Source: an uncultured Flavobacteriales bacterium
GTDB lineage: Bacteria; Bacteroidota; Bacteroidia; Flavobacteriales_D; Sanyastnellaceae
DNA length: 13,311 nucleotides
Assembly (NCBI GenBank): GCA_913057815.1
Contig: CAJXOV010000015.1
Span: 1 to 13,311, forward strand
Direction: 5' to 3'
The notes under the pieces were generated by a model, which had not been told where the DNA came from, searched no databases, and was given only the letters and a program-made list of their open reading frames with translations. The position numbers were made by a program, and so were the translations under genes. This document shows, one piece after another, positions 7,945 to 13,311 of the stretch (the stretch's first letter is position 1; each line of letters begins with the position of its first letter).

Positions 7945-7975
7945 TTGAATTATAAAAAAATCGGTCTTACTTTTA
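7945..7975 (+). promoter_or_regulatory. Promoter of the glycosyltransferase gene
   Basis: TTG at 7945-7947 is followed by 20 bases and then TACTTTTA at 7968-7975, a -33/-7 pair with one mismatch in the TAnnTTTG box and correct Bacteroidota spacing. The ATG at 7984 lies 8 bases downstream. The TTG of the -33 element could be misread as a start codon. Confidence 0.45.
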
Positions 7976-7983
7976 CCCTCTTC

Positions 7984-9669
7984 ATGTCAGTTACAGTTAT
8001 TCGCCTCTTATTCTATTTGGTTTGGTTTACTGGAGCTATTGTACAAGCTTATTATTCTGTCATAGCACCAGATGAAGCATACTATTGGATGTTTTCTAAT
8101 AGGATGGCTTGGGGATATTTTGATCACCCACCAGTAATTGCTTTTTTAATTAAGGTTGGTTATTCTGCTTTTGAGAACGAGTTAGGAGTAAGACTGCTAC
8201 CAGTGTTATTTAGTACTGCTTCTATATATATTCTGGAGAGAATCCTTAAACCTAAAAACCTCACTATTTTTTTCTTGTTGATATCCTCTGTTGGCATTCT
8301 TCATTTTATTGGATTCACTGCCATCCCTGATTCTCCTTTGCTGTTTTTCTTTGTTATTTTTTTACTTCTATATAAAAAATTCCTGAAGGCTTCAAGCCTA
8401 GGTCTATCTGTAGCTTTGGGGGTAGTAATGGCTTTAATGTGTTTGTCTAAGTACCATGGTGTTTTACTTATAGGCTTGGTGGTGATTTCTAACTTGAGAT
8501 TACTGAAAGAAAAATACGCATGGGTGTCAATTCTAGTAGCCAGTGTAGTTCTTTTTCCACATCTTTTATGGCAAATAAGTTTTGATTTTCCTTCTTTAAG
8601 TTACCACTTGTTTGAACGAAGTTCGGAAGATTATAAACTAAGCCATACTCTAGAGTATTTGGTGGGACAATTGTTTGTACTAGGCCCATTGACAGGGCTT
8701 TTGTTTTTCATCTCTTGTTATAAAATGAAATCATCAAACCAATTCGAAAAAACGATGAAGTTTCTGTTTTGGGGTGGATATGTTTTCTTTTTAATTATGT
8801 CGTTCAAGGGTAGAGTAGAACCCCACTGGACCCTATATGCTGTAATGCCTGGAATGTATTTTGGTTATCGGTATGTAGAAAGTTTGAAGAGATCTACATC
8901 AATTGTGAGTATTATATGTTTTGCTTCATTAATGTTAATCATTCCGGTGCGAGTATTGGTAGTAGTGGAATCACCAATGGATAGAGTTTGGGGTTTTAAA
9001 AGCTTACTTAAAAAGTATAGGTTAAAGAATGATATGCTGCTTATTGAAGATGTAGCTGAGGGAAAACCAGTGGCATTCATGAACTCCTATCAGAAAGCCT
9101 CAGTGTATGGGTTTTATACAAATAAGGAGAGCTTTTCACTGAACAATGATGCGGGGAGAAGAAACCAGTTCAATATTTGGCATTCCGAAGAGGAATTCAG
9201 AGGAAGAACAGTTACCATAGTTCCTAACTATGATGAAGGATATTTCACCACTTTACCAAAAGCGTCTAGATTGACTAGATATATCCATATGGATAATTTT
9301 CAAAACTTTTATAACCTTACTATTGAGCTTATAAAACCACCGGAAGTAGTTTTGGAATTAGATACATTGAATATAGCTATTCGATTGACTTCTCCTATTA
9401 ATTATACAGACCACATTTCATCTAATCGGGAGATGCCTACTTATTTACAAGTATGGATAAACCAAAAAGAAAGTGAGTTTTCTAGTTTTAGAAAAATTAA
9501 AGTAGCCAAAGAAATGCTGAGTGAAAGGACTTTGGTGAGCGTAGAAATTCCGAGAGAATCAGGAGAGTATGAATTGGAACTTAACTTAAAAACTGGGTGG
9601 TTTCCCCCTTCTAAAAAGAGTGTTAAGCATTCATTTGTTATCAAAAATGAAAGTGATCTGAAAGAGTAA
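7984..9669 (+). CDS. GT39/ArnT-like membrane glycosyltransferase
   Basis: A 561-aa polytopic glycosyltransferase of the PMT_2/ArnT type, which transfers a sugar from a polyprenyl-phosphate donor to a lipid or protein acceptor on the periplasmic side. The first loop carries APDEAYYWMFSNRMAWGYFDHPP (28-50) with Asp30-Glu31, the expected catalytic acid region. IPDSPLL (114-120) and SKYHG (155-159) follow, and GRVEPHW (276-282) corresponds to the family's P-E-A-N-W-like donor-site motif. About nine or ten hydrophobic segments fill residues 1-330; residues about 335-561 are a soluble periplasmic domain. ATG 7984 is preferred to TTG 7945 because the promoter -7 box lies between them. It is bounded by lptB relic B upstream and lptB relic C starting 5 bases after its stop, with no glycan cluster around it. 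The acceptor is unknown; lipid A or another envelope glycan is possible. Confidence 0.85.
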   Translation: MSVTVIRLLFYLVWFTGAIVQAYYSVIAPDEAYYWMFSNRMAWGYFDHPPVIAFLIKVGYSAFENELGVRLLPVLFSTASIYILERILKPKNLTIFFLLISSVGILHFIGFTAIPDSPLLFFFVIFLLLYKKFLKASSLGLSVALGVVMALMCLSKYHGVLLIGLVVISNLRLLKEKYAWVSILVASVVLFPHLLWQISFDFPSLSYHLFERSSEDYKLSHTLEYLVGQLFVLGPLTGLLFFISCYKMKSSNQFEKTMKFLFWGGYVFFLIMSFKGRVEPHWTLYAVMPGMYFGYRYVESLKRSTSIVSIICFASLMLIIPVRVLVVVESPMDRVWGFKSLLKKYRLKNDMLLIEDVAEGKPVAFMNSYQKASVYGFYTNKESFSLNNDAGRRNQFNIWHSEEEFRGRTVTIVPNYDEGYFTTLPKASRLTRYIHMDNFQNFYNLTIELIKPPEVVLELDTLNIAIRLTSPINYTDHISSNREMPTYLQVWINQKESEFSSFRKIKVAKEMLSERTLVSVEIPRESGEYELELNLKTGWFPPSKKSVKHSFVIKNESDLKE

Positions 9670-9673
9670 TTCG

Positions 9674-9886
9674 TTAAATTTTTTTTCTTAGCTCGAAGTT
9701 CTGTCCTAAATAGACTCTTCGTAATTCTTCATCAGCAGCAGGCCCTTCAGCAGTTCCAATCTTAAGAATGCTTCCTTCAAACATAAGATATGTTACTATC
9801 AGTAATGCTCAAGGTTTGCTGTATGTTTTGGTCGGTAATAAGAATACCGATATCTTTATTTTTCCGCATGCTTAGCATAACTTGAA
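9674..9886 (-). pseudogene. lptB 3'-end relic C
   Basis: Aligned with intact lptB, this copy covers residues about 174-243. From the stop at 9674-9676 inward it reads SILKIGTAEGPAADEELRR then VYLGQNFELRKKI; beyond a one-base insertion near 9795 the frame resumes with [14 protein letters not shown] and IQQTLSITD. About 90 of the first 104 aligned bases are identical by hand count. Walker A, the signature and Walker B are missing, and the H-loop His is Gln. Two changes (E to G, L to P in the EEL segment) and the frameshift indicate decay. It is the longest and best-preserved of the three relics and the one nearest intact lptB. Its inner end abuts the hutG relic. Confidence 0.9.
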
Positions 9887-10007
9887 CTAAGAAGGTGAAG
9901 CTTGAACATAGCAGAAGTATCATCCTAGATAGTATGAAGACAATCAAACGGCTAAACTGGCAGCTGTAGTGTTTTATTCTATTCTGAATGTACTGGAGGA
10001 AGGGTGA
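9887..10007 (+). pseudogene. hutG 3'-end relic C
   Basis: This segment aligns with about 6402-6524, the last 40 codons of hutG. The best part reads YEDNQTAKLAAVVLYSILNVL, ending at TGA 10005-10007, against YDDDNQTAKLAAVVLYSMLNVL in the intact gene. In a 53-base core I count 8 differences, 6 of them synonymous. The 5' part has indels and stops. None of the metal-ligand motifs is present. It is joined head to head with lptB relic C, so both genes lost their 5' parts at one junction. It stops 3 bases from the end of the convergent lipoprotein pseudogene. Confidence 0.9.
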
Positions 10008-10010
10008 AAA

Positions 10011-10744
10011 CTAGTTGTTTCGTTTACGTCTAAAGAATGCTCGGGTCCCTCCATATATAATCAAAAGTAGAGCTACTAATATTAGTGCGATAAATAGAAT
10101 TATAATTCCCCCAAACAAAGCAGTCACAGCACCTAAAATAATGATAGCTAGATTAGTATTTGTAATGCTTGAATAAAAAACCACCAATGCTAACTTAGAA
10201 TACTTCATGCCATCAGAAGATCTAGGCATGGCAAAAATTGAAACAAACCCTAGGATTAGCAATGTGAAAAAAAGTCCCTAGTGATAAGAATATCAAAAAT
10301 AAGCTGGCTGTAAACATAACTAAAGCAAAAGTGTTCTCTTCAGGTTCTTCCTCTTCTTCTTCTTGATAATATGACTCTGACGAATTGGCTAATTCCTTCC
10401 AATTTTTTTTTAAGCTTAGACTCTTCTGATTTAGGGGTTTTATTCTTTGCGCATTTAGCTCCGTTTTCAAAAGAAGTTTCTGAAACTCTTTTCGGGCATT
10501 TTAATGATACTTTATCAGATTTCGGAATCGTAGAGCTAGAAATTAAAGAATCTCGTTTGGATTGGGCTCCTTCTGCCTGATAAGAGCTGTTGTTTTTATT
10601 TTCCTTCACTTTATGAACGTGAAATCCCTTTTGACACTTCCTTTTCTGTACCCTATTTCCCGCGACTACATCATTAGATATAGCTCATTAACCTATTAAT
10701 AAGACTGCCATAAGACAGGGAAATACTATAGTCCTAAAGTTATT
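10011..10744 (-). pseudogene. Decayed paralogue of the QKRKYQKG membrane lipoprotein
   Basis: Three minus-strand frames joined together give a protein like that at 7091-7795. The N part reads VAGNRVQKRKCQKGFHVHK, against VISENRIQKRKYQKGYYVHK in the intact paralogue, then a charged linker. The C part has hydrophobic stretches (FALVMFTASLFLIFLSLG; AIIILGAVTALFGG and IIILFIALILVALLLIIYGG) and a basic tail (FFRRKRNN). The lipobox expected as LIGSCA is LIG, stop, stop, A: both the Ser and Cys codons are stops at 10685-10690. The expected ATG near 10742-10744 is also lost. Two frameshifts are needed; both fall near A/T homopolymers, nine bases at about 10403-10411 and seven at about 10265-10271. 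It follows intact lptB by 42 bases on the same strand, so it was probably cotranscribed with it. Confidence 0.82.
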
Positions 10745-10786
10745 AAGAAAGGGGAGCTTCGTGTAATAAAATAATAAGTATGTAAT

Positions 10787-11518
10787 CTACACCTTTTTCC
10801 TCAGCTCAAAATTCTTACCCAAGTAGACTCTTCGTACTTCTTCATCAGCAGCTAGCTCTTCAGCAGTTCCAGTTTTAAGAATGCTTCCTTCAAACATGAG
10901 ATATGCTCTATCAGTAATGCTCAAAGTTTCCTGCACGTTATGGTCGGTAATAAGAATACCTATATCCTTATTCTTCAGTTTGCTTACTATTCTTTGAATA
11001 TCTTCTACCGCTATAGGATCTACTCCCGCAAAAGGTTCATCCAATAATATAAATTTAGGGTCAGTGGCTAATGCTCGGGCTATTTCAGTTCTTCTCCTCT
11101 CGCCTCCAGAAAGTACATTTCCTTTGTTCTTTCTTACATGTTGAAGTTTAAACTCATCTAATAATTCTTCCAGTCGTTCCTTCTGAGCTGCCTTTTTGAG
11201 CTTACCTAATTCTAATACAGCCGATATGTTATCTTCCACGCTTAATTTTCGGAATACACTGGCTTCTTGAGGTAAATATCCGACTCCTAATTGAGCTCGC
11301 TTATACATTGGTTCATTAGTGATGTCTCTATCATTTAAGAAAACCTTTCCAGAAAGAGGCTTTACTAATCCTACATTCATGTAAAATGTAGTAGTTTTCC
11401 CCGCTCCATTTGGGCCTAAAAGACCTACTATTTCACCTTGGTTGACCTCTAAGGAAACTCCCTTTACTACAGTTCGGGATTTGTATTTTTTTACTAAGTT
11501 TTCTGCTCTAAGCTTCAT
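10787..11518 (-). CDS. lptB: LPS export ABC transporter ATP-binding protein
   Basis: A 243-aa cytoplasmic ATPase that works as a dimer with LptF/LptG to extract LPS from the inner membrane and push it to the outer membrane. Motifs in order: Walker [10 protein letters not shown] (35-43), Q-loop Gln84 ([14 protein letters not shown]), signature LSGGE (136-140), Walker B FILLDEP (156-162, catalytic Glu161), D-loop AGVDP (164-168) and switch His193 (ITDHN). [12 protein letters not shown] and the C-terminal [10 protein letters not shown] are typical of LptB among ABC ATPases. Length is normal. It has its own -7 box 8 bases upstream, is divergent from the 11638 gene, and formerly led into the decayed lipoprotein gene. 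lptC, lptF and lptG are not in the window. Three truncated copies of its 3' end occur at 6919-6987, 7813-7925 and 9674-9886. Confidence 0.95.
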   Translation of the reverse strand: MKLRAENLVKKYKSRTVVKGVSLEVNQGEIVGLLGPNGAGKTTTFYMNVGLVKPLSGKVFLNDRDITNEPMYKRAQLGVGYLPQEASVFRKLSVEDNISAVLELGKLKKAAQKERLEELLDEFKLQHVRKNKGNVLSGGERRRTEIARALATDPKFILLDEPFAGVDPIAVEDIQRIVSKLKNKDIGILITDHNVQETLSITDRAYLMFEGSILKTGTAEELAADEEVRRVYLGKNFELRKKV

Positions 11519-11526
11519 TATGGGGT

Positions 11527-11534
11527 CAAATTTA
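11527..11534 (-). promoter_or_regulatory. -7 promoter box of lptB
   Basis: The minus strand reads TAAATTTG, a full match to TAnnTTTG, ending 8 bases before the lptB start codon at 11518. This implies a very short leader and supports the chosen start. The -33 region is not convincing. Confidence 0.55.
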
Positions 11535-11574
11535 GATGAAATAACTTTCTAAATATTCATTGGTTGGTATTTCT

Positions 11575-11586
11575 GCGTTGCAACGC
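11575..11586. promoter_or_regulatory. Perfect 12-bp palindrome in the divergent lptB/11638 intergenic region
   Basis: GCGTTGCAACGC is a perfect inverted repeat without spacer in an otherwise AT-rich 119-base region between two divergent genes. Its location and symmetry fit a dimeric regulator site, but no regulator is encoded here and one 12-bp palindrome can occur by chance. Confidence 0.3.
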
Positions 11587-11606
11587 TTAATAATATTCCA
11601 AAACAA

Positions 11607-11627
11607 TTTAACTTCATAACCGTTAAA
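11607..11627. repeat. Spaced inverted repeat upstream of the 11638 gene
   Basis: TTTAAC at 11607-11612 and GTTAAA at 11622-11627 form an inverted repeat with a 9-base spacer, ending 10 bases before the start codon. It could be an operator or a small mRNA hairpin. The match is short, so chance is a real alternative. Confidence 0.2.
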
Positions 11628-11637
11628 GTTAGTACCC

Positions 11638-12450
11638 ATGAAGTATCAAATTCTATTTATCGTTACCATGATTTCATTGTCTGCTACTGCTCAGAGACAA
11701 ATGAAACCGTTATATAACTTGAATGATCCTGGTATGAAAAGATCCGGATGGCATTTTTCTCCGGGAATCACATATATGATTCCTTCCAAAGGGAAAACTG
11801 AAGTTCAGTCGGAAGTAGATGGTATTTCTCAAGAAATAACGTCAGGAGGAAGAATTGGATTATATGCTGAAGTAGGGAGGCATCATTTATTTGATAAGTT
11901 CTATTTCCTAAATCATCTCGATTATGGGATAGCATATAAAAAGCTAACAGGCAAACAGGAAAGCCAACTGATCTGCGAGACTTGTGATGTAGGAGAGCCA
12001 GTAAAATCTGTATTCAAAGACAATTTCGCGAGTGCGTATTTAAACTTCAGTAACATTTGGCAGATTTCAGATTACACATTTATACAAAATGGAATAGGGT
12101 TTAATGGAGATTATAGGTTCCTTTTGAACAATAATATTTCACCAGATAATCAGCCTGAAATAATTCCCAATTCTCCTAAACCTTTTCAGGTTCAGCTACA
12201 TTATAAATTCTCATTTGGAATAAAAGCAGAAAAAGGGACATTCATAATTCCAAGTATTGAAGTGCCTATACTGAATATAGTTCCTTGGGATAATGGTAGA
12301 TCTACATTGCGCTATTTTGATAGCGGTTATAGACCTATAATTTTAACAGTTAAATTCATGTTTCTCTCTAAAAGAAAACCGGGAGATTGTAAAGGAGCCG
12401 GAAGTGGAACCATGGGCTCTAAACTGTGGGATAAGAAAATGAATCGATAG
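11638..12450 (+). CDS. Secreted protein of unknown function, probably outer-membrane beta-barrel
   Basis: A 270-aa protein with a clear signal peptide (hydrophobic core about 4-16, cleavage after SATA before Q19). The mature part alternates polar and aromatic residues in short stretches such as GWHFSPGITYMIP, RIGLYAEVGRHHLF, FQVQLHYKFSFGIKAEKG and PIILTVKFMFLSK. This is the look of transmembrane beta strands in Bacteroidota outer-membrane barrels. There is one CETC pair (about 118-121) and one later Cys near the C terminus (about 250). The tail (GDCKGAGSGTMGSKLWDKK) is hydrophilic and is not a T9SS sorting domain. I do not recognise the family and assign no function. It is divergent from lptB across 119 bases that contain a palindrome and a spaced inverted repeat; no full TAnnTTTG box was found before it. 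Confidence 0.75.
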   Translation: MKYQILFIVTMISLSATAQRQMKPLYNLNDPGMKRSGWHFSPGITYMIPSKGKTEVQSEVDGISQEITSGGRIGLYAEVGRHHLFDKFYFLNHLDYGIAYKKLTGKQESQLICETCDVGEPVKSVFKDNFASAYLNFSNIWQISDYTFIQNGIGFNGDYRFLLNNNISPDNQPEIIPNSPKPFQVQLHYKFSFGIKAEKGTFIIPSIEVPILNIVPWDNGRSTLRYFDSGYRPIILTVKFMFLSKRKPGDCKGAGSGTMGSKLWDKKMNR

Positions 12451-12464
12451 TAAATCAAACTCCG

Positions 12465-12472
12465 TATCTTCG
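12465..12472 (+). promoter_or_regulatory. -7-like box before the acyltransferase gene
   Basis: TATCTTCG differs from TAnnTTTG at one base and lies 22 bases upstream of the start codon at 12495. It falls just after the stop of the preceding gene, so the acyltransferase may have its own promoter and may also be read through from upstream. Confidence 0.4.
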
Positions 12473-12494
12473 CTTATCAATCTGGATTAACCCT

Positions 12495-13274
12495 ATGCGA
12501 AGAATTTCTGTTTTATATGCTCTAATGAAGCCCTTTGTAGCTTGGGCTATTAGACTGTTTTATAGAAATTTGCACGTAAGAAATTCGAATCAGCTTTGTA
12601 AAACAGATGCCCCAGTACTACTGATTTCCAATCATCAGAATGCTTTAATGGACCCGCTTTTATGCTGCATAACATCTCCGAAGCAGTTAAATTTTCTGAC
12701 AAGAGCTGATGTTTTTAAAAATCCTATAGCTAAAAAAATCCTTTTTGGTTTGAACATGTTACCAGTTTATAGGCCACATGATAATGTAAACATACTTGAA
12801 TCAAATGCACCTACCTTTAGAGAAAGCTTAAATAGGTTGGAGGATAATCAGATTGTTTCTCTTTTCCCAGAAGGAACACATCAGCCTGATCAAAACTTAA
12901 AGGCATTTAAAAAAGGTGCAGCTCGACTAATAGGAGATGTGTTTGATGCTGGAAGCAAAAAGTTAATTATTCAGCCAGTTGGTCTTCATTTTACCAATAT
13001 TATGCATTCGGGATACCCTGGGTTTGTGCATTTTGGAGAACAAATTGTACTTCGTGCCGAAGACTTTAATCTTAGCCCTGAGAATAGGGGTAAAATGGTA
13101 TTGAATCTCACCAATTTTTTGAGAGAAGCACTTGAGAAATATGTTGTTCATATAGACGAAGGACCCGATTACTCGAGTAAATTATTTGTTTTCCGTGCGT
13201 TGCAATGGTCTGCTCTGTTTTCTACAAAAGGAGGAAGCATCCCTGAATTCAAGTCTATAGAAAGTGTATTAGAT
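12495..13274 (+). CDS. PlsC-type 1-acylglycerol-phosphate acyltransferase family protein (3' end missing)
   Basis: The first 260 codons of a membrane-associated acyltransferase; the frame is open to the contig end. The acyltransferase motif appears as ISNHQNALMDP (44-54) with His47 and Asp53, and the glycerol-phosphate-binding motif as FPEGTH (124-129). A QPVGLHF segment follows at about 174-180. His and Asp are separated by five residues instead of the usual four, a spacing I also associate with the yeast Gpt2/Sct1-like branch, so the acceptor may be glycerol-3-phosphate, lysophosphatidate or another lipid. The expected role is membrane phospholipid synthesis or remodelling. The frame can be translated on through 13311, but those bases are sequencing adapter, so the true C terminus is unknown. 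Confidence 0.85.
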
Positions 13275-13311
13275 CTGTCTCTTATACACATCTCCGAGCC
13301 CACGAGACCTC
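13275..13311 (+). other. Illumina Nextera adapter contamination at contig end
   Basis: Bases 13275-13293 are the 19-base Tn5 mosaic end as used in Nextera libraries (CTGTCTCTTATACACATCT). Bases 13294-13308 continue exactly as the Nextera read-2 side adapter (CCGAGCCCACGAGAC). The last three bases (CTC) are where an i7 index would begin. This is library-derived sequence, not genome. Confidence 0.97.

Noticed and set aside
7945..7983. TTG start giving a 574-aa glycosyltransferase
   Set aside because: This TTG fits the -33 promoter element with correct spacing to the -7 box at 7968; TTG starts are rare in this group and an ATG follows at 7984.
6919..9886. lptB relics as an insertion sequence, integrase attachment sites or a mobile repeat family
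   Set aside because: They translate as LptB C termini in the right frame, have different lengths and no transposase, inverted ends or target duplications; no integrase gene is in the window.
10340..10609. Three short minus-strand frames at 10011-10609 as separate genes
   Set aside because: Joined across two frameshifts they form one homologue of the 7091-7795 protein, so they are pieces of a pseudogene.
1..13274. tRNA, rRNA, CRISPR array, riboswitch
   Set aside because: No cloverleaf, rRNA-like stretch, regularly spaced direct repeats or recognisable aptamer was seen by eye on either strand; a covariance-model search could still find a weak RNA.
13275..13311. Continuation of the acyltransferase protein to the window end
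   Set aside because: These bases are Nextera adapter; the in-frame translation is accidental.

Overview
The window looks like a contig end from an AT-rich Bacteroidota genome, probably a Flavobacteriales-type marine or environmental lineage. The main evidence is two consecutive proteins ending in type IX secretion (T9SS) C-terminal sorting domains, Bacteroidota-style -7 promoter boxes (TAnnTTTG) a few bases upstream of several starts, no Shine-Dalgarno sequences, and an 'IQKRKYQKG' lipoprotein with a Bacteroidota lipobox. I cannot name a genus from the sequence. The last 37 bases are not genomic: they are an Illumina Nextera adapter, so real sequence stops at 13274.

Layout. 1-2927: the tail of one T9SS-exported protein, an intrinsic terminator, then a complete 865-aa T9SS-exported surface protein. 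2930-3874 (minus): a phytanoyl-CoA dioxygenase-like Fe(II)/2-oxoglutarate enzyme, convergent with the T9SS gene. 3984-6524: a two-gene operon of propionyl-CoA-type carboxylase beta subunit (pccB-like) and formimidoylglutamase (hutG), linking odd-chain/branched catabolism with histidine degradation. 6543-10786: an accessory patch. 10787-11518 (minus): lptB, the ATPase of the LPS exporter. 11638-12450: a secreted, probably outer-membrane, unknown protein. 12495-13274: a PlsC-type acyltransferase cut by the contig end.

The patch between hutG and lptB is the most interesting part. Besides three apparently intact genes (a 79-aa basic secreted protein, a 234-aa membrane-anchored lipoprotein, a GT39/ArnT-like glycosyltransferase) it holds three separate truncated copies of the 3' end of lptB and two truncated copies of the 3' end of hutG. 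All are in the orientation of the intact genes. Twice the lptB relic and hutG relic are joined back to back. Read left to right, the region resolves into four repeats of one pattern, hutG> - cargo - <lptB, with a different cargo each time: (I) intact hutG, 79-aa protein, lptB relic A; (II) hutG relic A, lipoprotein, lptB relic B; (III) no hutG seen, glycosyltransferase, lptB relic C; (IV) hutG relic C, a decayed paralogue of the lipoprotein, intact lptB. The relics differ from the intact genes largely at synonymous positions, so they diverged while still coding. My inference is that the hutG-lptB interval is a variable site that gains alternative cargo by recombination in the conserved gene ends (or by tandem duplication followed by deletion), leaving gene-end scars as boundaries. 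No integrase, transposase, CRISPR array, tRNA or rRNA is visible.
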